From positions 1-64,000 of the forward strand of contig NZ_LKDW01000011.1 of NCBI RefSeq assembly GCF_001401805.1: 64,000 nucleotides of DNA, in the 5' to 3' direction. Positions 35,670 through 44,267 of the stretch are shown here, piece after piece (positions within the stretch are counted from its first letter, which is position 1; each line of letters begins with the position of its first letter). The notes under the pieces are model-generated. The model saw only the letters and a program-made list of their open reading frames with translations, did not search any database and was not told the DNA's origin. The position numbers were made by a program, and so were the translations under genes. Origin of the DNA: Pseudoalteromonas sp. P1-25 (GTDB taxonomy: Bacteria > Pseudomonadota > Gammaproteobacteria > Enterobacterales > Alteromonadaceae).

Positions 35670-37583
35670 ATGCCATTCAAAACACTGCGCGTATGGTTAT
35701 TTGCCATTGCAGCACTCACTGTTTCAGGGTACGGCATCTCCATTATGTTTGAGATTTTAAGCTCAAACGGAATGACCTTGCTTGAATACGCGCTATTGGT
35801 TTTATTTTCAATCACTTTTGCATGGATTGTTACAGCATTTTGTAGCGGCACAATAGGGTTTGTACTGCAATTATTTCGTATTGACCCGCTCACCTTAAGA
35901 CGCATTAAGCCTATTGAGCTGGACAATGCCGCGCTTGCCCAGCAAAAAACCGCGGTAGTTATGCCTATTTATAACGAAGACACGCACCGTGTTATCGCCG
36001 GCTTTGAAGTTAGCTTACAATCACTAAAAGAGACAGGGCAACTTGCCAATTTTGACTTTTACTTATTGAGTGACACGCAAGACCCTGAAATAGCACAAAA
36101 CGAGCTAAGCGCTTGGCATGCTCTATGTGAGCGTTTAGGTGATACTGCAAAACAGGTTTTCTATCGTCGTCGCGAAGATAATAAACACCGTAAAGTAGGT
36201 AACTTAACCGACTTTTGCGAGCGCTGGGGCAGCCAATACGACCACATGATTGTACTTGATGCCGACAGCGTAATGACGGGTAAATGTATGCTAGAACTAA
36301 CCACTAGCATGATCAATAACCCGCAAGCGGGTTTAATTCAAACTATCCCTATTCCGGTTCGCCAGGACACCTACTTTGGTCGTTTTTTACAATTTGCCTC
36401 TGTGCTTTATAGCCCAATGCTGGCAACGGGGTCTGCTTTTTGGCAAACCGACAAAGCTAACTATTGGGGCCATAATGCCATTATTCGCGTTGAAGCATTT
36501 ATTAACTATTGTGGTTTACCTACGCTTGAAGGCAATGCACCGTTTGGTGGCGAAATTTTAAGCCATGACTTTGTAGAAGCATCACTCCTACACAGTGCAG
36601 GCTGGGATGTACTTTTACTTAGCGATATTGAAGGCAGCTACGAAGAAGTGCCAAGTAACATTTTAGACTACGCCATACGCGACAGACGTTGGGTTCAAGG
36701 TAATATTCAGCACCTTGGTTTACTAGGTTCGTCTAAATTAAAGCTAATGAGTAAGTTTCACTTTTTATTGGGTGCAACCGCTTATATTTCATCGCTTATT
36801 TGGCTATCAATGCTGGCCTTAAGCACCATAGATGCAGTAACCCGTGCTTTAAATAGCGATGTCTACTTTAACCGGGTCTATCAGTTGTTCCCTACGTGGC
36901 AAATAGCTAAAACAGATCTAATAGATTCATTGCTTTACTTAACCATTATTATATTACTGGTGCCTAAATTAATGGGTGTAATAGTTACGCTCATACACAG
37001 AAATAAGCGTTTCGGTGGCTCATTTAAATTAATACTAGGCTCAATAATAGAGACTGTGTTTGCCATTATAGTGGCACCACTTATGATGGTGTTCCATGCT
37101 TACTTTGTAGTATGTGTATTTTTAGGTAAAAAAGTTAAGTGGGATGCACAGCCACGCGAAGGCCGCATGGTACCGTGGAAAGAAGCGTTTAATTACACAC
37201 TCTTCTCTACTTTAGTTGCTATAGTATGGGGCGCTACAGCCTATTACTTTACGCCAGTATTCTTTTGGTGGCTATCACCGATATTACTGGGCCTATTACT
37301 TGGGGCACCAATAATACGCTACACCAGTAGCATTAAGTTAGGGGTACAGCTGCGTAAAATGGGTATATTTATTTGCCCTAGCGAAGTTGATAACGACCCT
37401 ATGCTAAACAACCTTAAAGTGCATTTAAAAGAAATTTCGGTACCAGAGCCTGGGAAATACCCTAAAACGGTGCCAGCCCTGCCAAAAGAGCATTTAGTGG
37501 TTATGCCAATACAAAGCTTTAATAAGCCTCGCCAGCCAAAGATGAAAGCGCTAAGAGCTAAAGCGATTAAGAAGTTTAATTAG
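35670..37583 (+). CDS. opgH: Glucans biosynthesis glucosyltransferase H (short form)
   Basis: A GT2-family membrane glucosyltransferase making the glucan backbone from UDP-glucose. Membrane helices sit at the start (about 7-70) and in the C-terminal half. The catalytic region has VMPIYNED, YLLSDTQDPE, VLDADSVMTG, SHDFVEA and DRRWVQGN. Its 637 residues are much shorter than E. coli OpgH (847): about 130 N-terminal cytoplasmic residues and the C-terminal tail are missing. In E. coli the N-terminal part binds FtsZ, so that regulatory function is probably absent. Earlier in-frame starts (GTG 35592, ATG 35622, ATG 35637) inside opgG would add at most 26 residues. Confidence 0.93.
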   Translation: MPFKTLRVWLFAIAALTVSGYGISIMFEILSSNGMTLLEYALLVLFSITFAWIVTAFCSGTIGFVLQLFRIDPLTLRRIKPIELDNAALAQQKTAVVMPIYNEDTHRVIAGFEVSLQSLKETGQLANFDFYLLSDTQDPEIAQNELSAWHALCERLGDTAKQVFYRRREDNKHRKVGNLTDFCERWGSQYDHMIVLDADSVMTGKCMLELTTSMINNPQAGLIQTIPIPVRQDTYFGRFLQFASVLYSPMLATGSAFWQTDKANYWGHNAIIRVEAFINYCGLPTLEGNAPFGGEILSHDFVEASLLHSAGWDVLLLSDIEGSYEEVPSNILDYAIRDRRWVQGNIQHLGLLGSSKLKLMSKFHFLLGATAYISSLIWLSMLALSTIDAVTRALNSDVYFNRVYQLFPTWQIAKTDLIDSLLYLTIIILLVPKLMGVIVTLIHRNKRFGGSFKLILGSIIETVFAIIVAPLMMVFHAYFVVCVFLGKKVKWDAQPREGRMVPWKEAFNYTLFSTLVAIVWGATAYYFTPVFFWWLSPILLGLLLGAPIIRYTSSIKLGVQLRKMGIFICPSEVDNDPMLNNLKVHLKEISVPEPGKYPKTVPALPKEHLVVMPIQSFNKPRQPKMKALRAKAIKKFN

Positions 37584-37606
37584 CGCAATAGTCTCGCACT
37601 AAATAT

Positions 37607-37633
37607 AAAAGGAGCATGATTGCTCCTTTTTTT
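37607..37633 (+). terminator. Terminator of opgGH
   Basis: The stem AAAAGGAGCA/TGCTCCTTTT with a TGAT loop and seven T, 23 bp after the opgH stop. Confidence 0.9.
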
Positions 37634-37863
37634 ATACCTTAAACAAGCTGCTATATAATTTCCCTTTTATAATTAACACCTAAAACTGACTGAATCAAAT
37701 AACCGCTCTTGCGCACTCTTTGCGAAACTAAACAGTCATTGCTCCCACGGTCACTTTGGCTTTAATTACATCACGTACTTTAGCGCTTTTACTTAGGCTA
37801 TCATTGCTGATATTACAGTGTTAGAGAGTCGCTAGCTCTGTAAGTAATTAAATCATAGGCAAT
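37634..37863. other. Gene-free region between opgH and fusA2
   Basis: 230 bp between two terminators, without an open frame worth calling. Two TATAAT hexamers (near 37655 and 37669) occur without good -35 boxes. Nothing else is recognised. Confidence 0.4.
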
Positions 37864-37892
37864 AAAAAACCCGCAACATGTACGGGTTTTTT
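37864..37892. terminator. Terminator of fusA2
   Basis: The stem AAAAAACCCG/CGGGTTTTTT around a 9-nt loop works on both strands. It lies 16 bp beyond the fusA2 stop on the minus strand. Confidence 0.88.
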
Positions 37893-37908
37893 AGAGTAAA
37901 AGAGCTAA

Positions 37909-39996
37909 TTACTTAGCTGCTTTTTTCTCTTTTTCTGCTGCGATTACTGTCTCAGCTACGTTTTGTGGACATGGAGAGTAGTGTGCGAACTCCATAGAGA
38001 ACTGACCACGGCCCGATGTAATTGTACGTAGGTGACCAATGTAACCAAACATTTCAGAAAGAGGTACTTCACCTTTGATGCGAACGCCCATTGCGCCAGC
38101 TTCTTGGTCTTTGATCATACCACGACGACGGTTAAGGTCACCGATTACGTCACCTACATTGTCTTCTGGCGTGAACACGTCAACTTTCATGATTGGCTCA
38201 AGAAGTTGTGCACCTGCTTTAGGGATAGATTGACGGAAAGCACCTTTAGCAGCGATTTCAAATGCGATAGCAGATGAATCCACGGCGTGGAAAGCACCAT
38301 CAAAAAGCTCTACTTCAACGTCAAGCACAGGGAAGCCAGCAAGAACACCTTCGTCCATCATTGACTTAAAGCCTTTCTCAACTGCAGGCCAGAATTCTTT
38401 AGGTACGTTACCACCAACAACTGAAGAGGTGAATGTAAAGCCTGAATTTTGCTCGCCTGGCTTAATACGGTAATCAATTTTACCGAACTGACCAGAACCA
38501 CCAGATTGTTTCTTATGCGTGTAGCTATCTTCGATTTCACGAGTGATAGTTTCACGGTAAGCAACCTGTGGTTGACCAACAATAAGGTCTACGCCGTAAG
38601 TACGCTTAAGGATATCTACTTTGATATCTAAGTGAAGCTCACCCATACCTTTAAGGATAGTTTCGCCTGAATCTTCATCAGTCTCAACTTGGAAAGACGG
38701 ATCTTCTGCAACCATTTTACCGATCGCAATACCCATCTTCTCGTTACCACCTTTATCTTTAGGAGCAACAGCAATTGAGATTACTGGATCAGGGAAAATC
38801 ATCGCTTCAAGTGTACATTCGTGCTTAGGATCACATAGTGTGTGACCTGTTTGTACGTTTTTCATACCAACTACAGCAATAATGTCACCCGCTTGCGCTT
38901 CTGTAAGCTCATTACGCTCATCAGCTTGCATCTCAACCATACGGCCGATACGCTCAGTTTTACCTGTTGCTGAGTTAAGAACCGTATCACCTTTCTTCAT
39001 GCGACCTGAGTAGATTCGAATGAAAGTAAGTGCACCAAAACGGTCATCCATGATTTTGAATGCTAACGCTTTAAGTGGCTCATCAGCAGAAACAGTTGCT
39101 ACTTCACCTGTTGGCTCACCAGTTTCTTTATCTGTAAGAGGTTGAGGGTCTACTTCAGTTGGTGAAGGTAGGTAATCAACTACAGCATCTAGAATTAACT
39201 GCATACCTTTGTTTTTGAATGCAGAACCACAGTAAGTTGGGAAGAATGCAAGGTCACGTGTACCTTTACGGATACAACGTTTGATGTCTTCTAGAGACGG
39301 CTCTTCACCATCCATGTAAGCCATCATTAGATCTTCGTCTTGCTCTACCGCAGACTCAACCAGCATCTCATGGTATTCTTCAACTTTGTCTACCATGTCA
39401 GCAGGAACATCTTGGATTTCGTAGTTTTCAGGAAGACCAGTGTCATCCCAAACGTACGCTTTCTTCTCTAGTACGTCTACAACACCTGTAAACTGATCTT
39501 CAATACCAATTGGTAGAGTCATCACTAGTGGGTTCGCACCAAGTACTTTTTCTACTTGGCCTACAACGCGGTAGAAGTCTGCACCCATACGGTCTAATTT
39601 GTTTACAAAAATTACACGCGCAACTTCTGACTCATTCGCATAACGCCAGTTAGTCTCTGATTGCGGCTCAACACCACCAGAACCACAGAATACACCAATA
39701 CCACCGTCTAGAACTTTTAATGAACGGTAAACTTCAACTGTGAAGTCAACGTGTCCTGGAGTATCGATAACGTTAAAACGGTGATCTTTCCACTCACACG
39801 TAACAGCTGCTGACTGGATAGTAATACCACGCTCAGCTTCTTGCTCCATGAAGTCAGTTGTTGACTCACCGTCGTGTACCTCACCAGTCTTATGAATTTT
39901 ACCCGTAAGCTTTAGGATACGCTCAGTGGTGGTAGTTTTACCCGCATCAACGTGCGCGAAAATACCAATGTTTCTGTACTTCGATAAATCTGCCAT
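37909..39996 (-). CDS. fusA2: Elongation factor G, second copy type
   Basis: Translocation GTPase of 695 residues with all five domains. G1 [15 protein letters not shown], switch [24 protein letters not shown]3 DTPGHVDF, G4 NKLDRMGA, then domains II to V ending in the lysine/alanine tail. It is isolated from rpsL, rpsG and tufA, so it is not the str-operon fusA. Alteromonadales and vibrios commonly carry such a stand-alone EF-G 2, and the sequence style agrees. AAGAG 7 nt before the ATG is a modest ribosome-binding site. Its specific role relative to the main EF-G is unknown. Confidence 0.92.
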   Translation of the reverse strand: MADLSKYRNIGIFAHVDAGKTTTTERILKLTGKIHKTGEVHDGESTTDFMEQEAERGITIQSAAVTCEWKDHRFNVIDTPGHVDFTVEVYRSLKVLDGGIGVFCGSGGVEPQSETNWRYANESEVARVIFVNKLDRMGADFYRVVGQVEKVLGANPLVMTLPIGIEDQFTGVVDVLEKKAYVWDDTGLPENYEIQDVPADMVDKVEEYHEMLVESAVEQDEDLMMAYMDGEEPSLEDIKRCIRKGTRDLAFFPTYCGSAFKNKGMQLILDAVVDYLPSPTEVDPQPLTDKETGEPTGEVATVSADEPLKALAFKIMDDRFGALTFIRIYSGRMKKGDTVLNSATGKTERIGRMVEMQADERNELTEAQAGDIIAVVGMKNVQTGHTLCDPKHECTLEAMIFPDPVISIAVAPKDKGGNEKMGIAIGKMVAEDPSFQVETDEDSGETILKGMGELHLDIKVDILKRTYGVDLIVGQPQVAYRETITREIEDSYTHKKQSGGSGQFGKIDYRIKPGEQNSGFTFTSSVVGGNVPKEFWPAVEKGFKSMMDEGVLAGFPVLDVEVELFDGAFHAVDSSAIAFEIAAKGAFRQSIPKAGAQLLEPIMKVDVFTPEDNVGDVIGDLNRRRGMIKDQEAGAMGVRIKGEVPLSEMFGYIGHLRTITSGRGQFSMEFAHYSPCPQNVAETVIAAEKEKKAAK

Positions 39997-40509
39997 TATT
40001 TTACTCTTAATAAAGTCGATAAATTATTCGGCGGGAGTATAGCATTACTTAAAGCGAACATCACCATACAAGTCGATTAAAATGCAATCAATTCAATAAA
40101 ATTTTTTTAGATTTACATTCAGCACTGGTTAAATAGCACTGATTATTATGTAACCCATTAATAATGTGGAATTTTATTCTGGTAAACTGAAGTGCACTTA
40201 GTTATTTAATTATTTTGTAACCACCTTCGTAGTGCACAATACTGACGCCGTATTAATCTCCCGCTAGCGCGTTTATTTTGATTAAAATCTCTTAAAACCA
40301 TAAATATTTCGCCTCTTTATAGCTATTTAATTGCCTTTTATTAAGCAGAAAATACTTTTTTATAAATCAACTCGAGTCGGCTTGCCTATATTCGATGCTT
40401 CCAAATTATATCTCAAACTCTTGAATGACTAAAAACCAACACAAGTAATCGCCATAAAAGATGAATAAAAAACAAACTAAATAAAATAAGAATTATTTGC
40501 ATTTGGGTG
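39997..40509. other. AT-rich gene-free region upstream of fusA2
   Basis: About 510 bp with no credible open frame on either strand. On the minus strand a TATACT hexamer about 45 bp before the fusA2 ATG may be its -10. The rest is AT-rich with two GTGCAC palindromes 44 bp apart (near 40192 and 40234). No gene was recognised. Confidence 0.4.
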
Positions 40510-40538
40510 TTGACAGTTTATTAGATCTAACTGATAAT
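40510..40538 (+). promoter_or_regulatory. Near-consensus sigma-70 promoter
   Basis: TTGACA at 40510-40515, a 17-bp spacer and GATAAT at 40533-40538. This is the best promoter sequence in the window, yet no protein gene follows on the plus strand. It is predicted to start a transcript near 40545. Confidence 0.75.
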
Positions 40539-40544
40539 CAATAT

Positions 40545-40769
40545 CAACAAGGCGGGAATGCATACCCACTTGTGACGGAATGAACTAATTTGTTTCTCGA
40601 CCCTGAAACAACGTGTGGCGCACGTAAACAGCTATGGTTACTTGTTATGAACCGCAACGCCCCTTGATGTTGATGATGAGTAACCGCCCTACTATTTTAC
40701 TTGCTACATTGCTCATATCGGTGACGGTAGATATGAAACTAAAAAAGCCCTTACGGGCTTTTTTTATGT
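40545..40769 (+). ncRNA. Candidate structured small RNA, about 225 nt
   Basis: Bounded by a near-consensus promoter and an intrinsic terminator (40741-40769). Pairings visible by eye: ATCAAC+AAGG at 40543-40552 with CCTT+GTTGAT at 40662-40674 (3-nt bulge) enclosing a 110-nt domain; ACGTG/CACGT at 40611-40625; ATGAGTAA (40676-40683) with TTGCTCAT (40709-40716); then the terminator hairpin. Open frames inside are short or run through the terminator. The flanking genes are both on the minus strand, so this would be an independent unit. It does not look like 6S, tmRNA, RNase P, SRP, CsrB or Spot 42. Confidence 0.5.
40741..40769. terminator. Bidirectional terminator between the RNA candidate and rbgA
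   Basis: The stem AAAAAAGCCC/GGGCTTTTTT has a 4-nt loop and T runs on both strands. It ends rbgA (minus) and the plus-strand RNA candidate. Confidence 0.9.
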
Positions 40770-40809
40770 CTGTAATTTAGTGAACAACATACTCACATAA
40801 ATTGATCCA

Positions 40810-41754
40810 TTAACGGCGGTTTTTACGTGCACGTGCACGGCGCTGTTTTTTCTCTTCTTCTTTAGCGGATTTTTTAGCTTCTGCCGCGGCGCGTAAACCG
40901 GCGACCATTATTTCTTCTTCTTCACGCATGGCTGGGGTTTCCATGGTAATGCGGCCAATAATGCCATCACGAAGTTCGTTTATGAGTATTTCAGACATTT
41001 TATAAGTATCTATTTGATTACCACCACGAATGCAGCCACGTTTTTTGCCCGCCATTTCAACAAATTCCCAATCACTTTCTGGCAGTTCATCTATTTTATA
41101 ACGTGCTTTTAAAAGTTCAGGATAGGCTTTCAATAAATATTCTGCCGTATAGCTTGCCACATCTTCGTATTCAAGCGCGGTATCACGTATCGCACCGGTA
41201 GCGCCTAAGCGATAACCCGAGTTCTCGTTTTCTACTTTTGGCCAAAGCATGCCTGGCGTATCGTAAAGCATAATGCCGTCTTCAAGCTTAATGCGCTGCT
41301 GCGCCTTGGTAACCGCAGGTTCATTCCCTGTTTTTGCCACTATACGACCGGCTAGTACATTAATTAATGTCGATTTACCCACATTTGGAATACCCATGAT
41401 CATGGCTTTAATTTGCTTATCAGCCCCTACTTTGTGTGGCACCAATTTTTTACACAGCTCATTAATGCGGTGTACCTCAGCGGCTTTATCATGACCAAAC
41501 GCAATGGCTTTTACGTCACTTTCTTGCTCAAAATAGTCTTTCCACGCTTGGGTCATTTTAGGGTCGGCTAAATCAGCCTTATTTAAAATTTTGATGACCG
41601 GCTTGCCTTCACGAAGCGTGGCTACCATCGGGTTTTCACTACTGTAAGGAATGCGTGCATCAAGCACTTCAATGATCACATCCATTTGCGGCATTATTTC
41701 TTTAATCTCATTACGGGCTTTATTCATGTGCCCAGGGAACCACTGGATAGCCAT
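40810..41754 (-). CDS. rbgA: Ribosome biogenesis GTPase RbgA/YlqF
   Basis: Circularly permuted GTPase assisting late assembly of the 50S subunit. Motif order shows the permutation: G4 NKADL at about 57-61 comes before G1 GIPNVGKSTLINVL (about 120) and G3 DTPGMLWP (about 165). The opening WFPGHMNKAR is diagnostic of RbgA. 314 residues with a basic C-terminal tail. GGAG 7 nt before the ATG. It is divergent from yaeQ. Confidence 0.94.
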   Translation of the reverse strand: MAIQWFPGHMNKARNEIKEIMPQMDVIIEVLDARIPYSSENPMVATLREGKPVIKILNKADLADPKMTQAWKDYFEQESDVKAIAFGHDKAAEVHRINELCKKLVPHKVGADKQIKAMIMGIPNVGKSTLINVLAGRIVAKTGNEPAVTKAQQRIKLEDGIMLYDTPGMLWPKVENENSGYRLGATGAIRDTALEYEDVASYTAEYLLKAYPELLKARYKIDELPESDWEFVEMAGKKRGCIRGGNQIDTYKMSEILINELRDGIIGRITMETPAMREEEEIMVAGLRAAAEAKKSAKEEEKKQRRARARKNRR

Positions 41755-41845
41755 TTTTAACTCCTAACATATAATTTGACGCTATTTTAACTGGCAATTC
41801 ATTTAATTGCGCTATACTGGCGCAAATTTTTTTAGATTAGATATT

Positions 41846-42382
41846 ATGGCTCTTAAATCTACCATTATTAAAGCGCAATTATCGTTAAGCGATATGGACC
41901 GCCACGTGTACCAAGACTTTAATTTAACGTTGGCACAGCATCCCTCTGAAACCGAACAACGCTTGATGATTCGCTTATTAGCCTATGCGCTAAACAGTTG
42001 TGATGACTTAGAATTTACCAAAGGCTTAAGTGCCGACGATGAACCTGAGCTTTGGCATGTAAACTACAGTGAGGAAATAGAGCTGTGGATTGAGCTGGGT
42101 TTGCCAGATGAAAAGCGCCTTAAAAAAGCCTGTAATAAAGCTAAAAAAGTAGTGCTTTATACCTATGGCGAAAACAACCAAGCTATTTGGTGGCAAAAAC
42201 ATCAACCTAAGTTGTACGATTTTAAAAACTTAAGTATTTTTAGCCTTGATTACGCCGCTACTCAGGCACTTGCAGATTTAGCAGGCCGCAATATAAAACT
42301 TACCATTACCGTTCAAGATGGTGATGTGTGGGTCAGCTCTAATACGGCTAATATTGAAATAAAACCACAACAGTTAATGTAA
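41846..42382 (+). CDS. yaeQ: YaeQ-family protein
   Basis: A 178-residue conserved cytoplasmic protein of the PD-(D/E)XK nuclease-like YaeQ family; biochemical role unproven. The N-terminus MALKSTIIKAQLSLSDMDRHVYQ, RLLAYALN, the acidic LWHVNYSEEIELWIELGLPDEKRLKKA and YTYGEN match E. coli YaeQ. The start at 41846 agrees with the family; an upstream in-frame ATG would add 13 residues. It is followed 17 bp later by a hydrolase gene on the same strand. Confidence 0.93.
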   Translation: MALKSTIIKAQLSLSDMDRHVYQDFNLTLAQHPSETEQRLMIRLLAYALNSCDDLEFTKGLSADDEPELWHVNYSEEIELWIELGLPDEKRLKKACNKAKKVVLYTYGENNQAIWWQKHQPKLYDFKNLSIFSLDYAATQALADLAGRNIKLTITVQDGDVWVSSNTANIEIKPQQLM

Positions 42383-42399
42383 ATTGTAGGTAAGGGCGT

Positions 42400-43005
42400 A
42401 TGAAAATAAACCACGTTATTGTATTACACGGCCTTTATATGTCGGGCTTTGTTATGCGCCCGCTGTGCTCTCGTCTTGAACAGTCTGGCGTTAAAGTACT
42501 TAATCTCACTTACAATACGCTCGACCCTAATTTAAGCACCATATTTAAACAAATTGATGAGTTTATTGGTGATGAGCCTTCTGCATTGGTATGCCACTCT
42601 ATGGGCGGTTTAATTGCGCGCGCTTATTTAGAGGCAGGCTCGCAAGCGAGCCAGTGCGTCACTAAAGTAATTACACTCGGCACGCCTCACCAAGGCAGCC
42701 ACATAGCGAAAAAAATGAAGCAAAAAGGGTTTGAAACCTTTTTAAAAAACAGCGTTGAATTTTTACTCACCAAAAATGGTAATTGGCCGTTTAAGGCCAA
42801 GCTTTACAGTATTGCTGGCGATTTGCCCATTGGCTTAATGCCGTTAATTGTAAAAGGCAGCCAATCAGACGGCACTGTACTACTTGATGAAACCAAGCTT
42901 AAAGGCATGGCTGAGCATAAAGTGTTTCATTTAAGCCACACCAGTATGATTTACTCTCGCCAAGTGCTTGAATACATTATTAAGTGTCTTAACGAAGCAG
43001 CCTAG
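42400..43005 (+). CDS. Small alpha/beta hydrolase, lipase/PGAP1-like
   Basis: A 201-residue serine hydrolase. The oxyanion region VLHGLYMSGFVMRPL, nucleophile elbow CHSMGG (serine about 66), GTPHQGS, then aspartate in SDGTVLL and histidine in LSHTSMIY complete a triad. No signal peptide, so cytoplasmic; substrate unknown, esterase or lipase-like. GGTAAGG lies before the ATG. It is probably co-transcribed with yaeQ. Its TAG stop overlaps the stop of the opposite gene (CTAG read on both strands). Confidence 0.85.
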   Translation: MKINHVIVLHGLYMSGFVMRPLCSRLEQSGVKVLNLTYNTLDPNLSTIFKQIDEFIGDEPSALVCHSMGGLIARAYLEAGSQASQCVTKVITLGTPHQGSHIAKKMKQKGFETFLKNSVEFLLTKNGNWPFKAKLYSIAGDLPIGLMPLIVKGSQSDGTVLLDETKLKGMAEHKVFHLSHTSMIYSRQVLEYIIKCLNEAA

Positions 43006-43211
43006 CCTTCTCCCGCCTCTGCTATTTTATAACTGATTAAAAATATTACCCCTAAAATAAGTGGCATTGGCGCGGCAATGTAACCAAACGTGTCAGCATT
43101 GGCAAAGCTTGCGCCAGCCAAGTGCGCCACCAGCCCTAACACAAAGGCTATAACGGCTATACCTACCACTATTAATTCTGCTTTATTTTGTTTTACTGTT
43201 TTTGCATCCAT
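43002..43211 (-). CDS. Small two-helix membrane protein
   Basis: A 69-residue protein not assigned to a family. It has two hydrophobic helices (about 12-34 and 42-62) separated by a polar turn, a Lys/Asn-rich N-terminus and an acidic end. GGAG 7 nt before the ATG supports real translation. It faces the hydrolase gene tail to tail with a 4-base stop overlap. Function unknown. Confidence 0.7.
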   Translation of the reverse strand: MDAKTVKQNKAELIVVGIAVIAFVLGLVAHLAGASFANADTFGYIAAPMPLILGVIFLISYKIAEAGEG

Positions 43212-43557
43212 AATTGCTCTCCAATAAATTTAAAATATTTATATAGCTCGAGAGAATTATGCGCTACAGCCACAGGCATTTACTGATTTAGATCAATACA
43301 TCAAATAGCCAATATTCAACCTTGTAGAAAACTTGTTTTAGATCATAATTTATCCATGTTTTGTCTTTATTTTATTGTTAAGGGGTAGAATTTTAATAAA
43401 TTCGTCCCATCTATATTGTATGCGTCATTTGTTGTGCTTTACGTTACTAATAGTTAAGACCTATTACACCGAGTGGTTTAAACGATTTTACTAATTAACA
43501 GCACTAAGCAATAATGATCATCAGTTCATAAATAAACGGTTCATCAAGGAGCAAGGT
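43212..43557. other. Shared upstream region of the small membrane protein and dps
   Basis: 346 bp between divergent genes. AAGGAG (43547-43552) is the dps ribosome-binding site. The region is AT-rich with several GATCAT-type words, but I see no definite OxyR, Fur or sigma-70 site. Confidence 0.4.
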
Positions 43558-44031
43558 ATGTCACAGGTAAATGCAATTGGTTTAAACAGCGCAAAAAGCG
43601 AAGACATTGTTAAGTCACTCAATACATTATTGAGCAGCTACCAAATTCAATACATGAATGCGCGCGGTTTTCATTGGAATATTAAAGGCCGTAACTTTTT
43701 TGAATTACATATTAAATTTGAAGAGATTTACAACCTTCTGCTTGAAAAAGTAGATGAAATTGCTGAACGTATTTTAACGTTAGACGGCGCACCATTACAT
43801 GCGTTTTCTGATTACTTAGAAGTCAGTGAAATTAAAGAAGCTAAAAACATTAGCGATGGTACCGCAGCCGTAGAAAACCTATTAGCTGGTTACAGCACAC
43901 TAATTAAAATGCAGCGTGAAGTACTTACTCAAGCAGGTGATGCAGATGATGAAGGTACAGCGTCATTAATGGGTGATTATATTTCAGAGCAAGAAAAGCT
44001 AGTATGGATGTTAAAAGCGTACTTAGACTAG
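43558..44031 (+). CDS. dps: Dps-family DNA-protecting ferritin
   Basis: A 157-residue ferritin-like protein that stores iron using peroxide and protects DNA under stress. The ferroxidase motif is intact: YMNARGFHWNIKG, LHIKFEEIYN and the Asp/Glu pair in KVDEIAERIL. The N-terminus is short and little charged, so DNA binding by a lysine tail as in E. coli Dps is doubtful. A strong ribosome-binding site AAGGAG lies 5 nt before the ATG. It is monocistronic with a downstream terminator. Confidence 0.95.
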   Translation: MSQVNAIGLNSAKSEDIVKSLNTLLSSYQIQYMNARGFHWNIKGRNFFELHIKFEEIYNLLLEKVDEIAERILTLDGAPLHAFSDYLEVSEIKEAKNISDGTAAVENLLAGYSTLIKMQREVLTQAGDADDEGTASLMGDYISEQEKLVWMLKAYLD

Positions 44032-44130
44032 GCCAAAAAAAAGCCCTCAAAAGGCGAGGGCTACAAATAGGGAGAATCGTAAATTTCTTTGCGATTCGGA
44101 TACTATAGTAGCGCCCCCTACTGACTAAAC

Positions 44131-44160
44131 AACGCCACTGTTACCAGTGGCGTTGTTTTT
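44131..44160 (+). terminator. Terminator downstream of dps
   Basis: A perfect 10-bp stem AACGCCACTG/CAGTGGCGTT with a TTAC loop and GTTTTT. Two more hairpins lie between it and dps: AGCCCTC/GAGGGCT (44042-44061) and GAATCG/CGATTC (44074-44099). Confidence 0.88.
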
Positions 44161-44220
44161 GGTTTAAGCGGTACGTAAACCATTTTAAAGTAATCCAGCC
44201 CACCCTTATCGCACTTGCAT

Positions 44221-44250
44221 AAAAAAGCCCCAGCAATGGCTGAGGCTTTT
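44221..44250 (-). terminator. Terminator of the TonB receptor gene
   Basis: On the minus strand the stem GCCTCAGC/GCTGGGGC with a CATT loop is followed by TTTTTT, 18 bp after the receptor stop. Confidence 0.88.
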
Positions 44251-44267
44251 GTTAACAGTATTAAAGG

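Noticed and set aside
37909..39996. Main fusA of the str operon
   Set aside because: No rpsL, rpsG or tuf gene is adjacent, and the gene has its own terminator and long leader.
40634..40780. 48-codon frame inside the candidate small RNA
   Set aside because: It has no ribosome-binding site and reads straight through the terminator hairpin.
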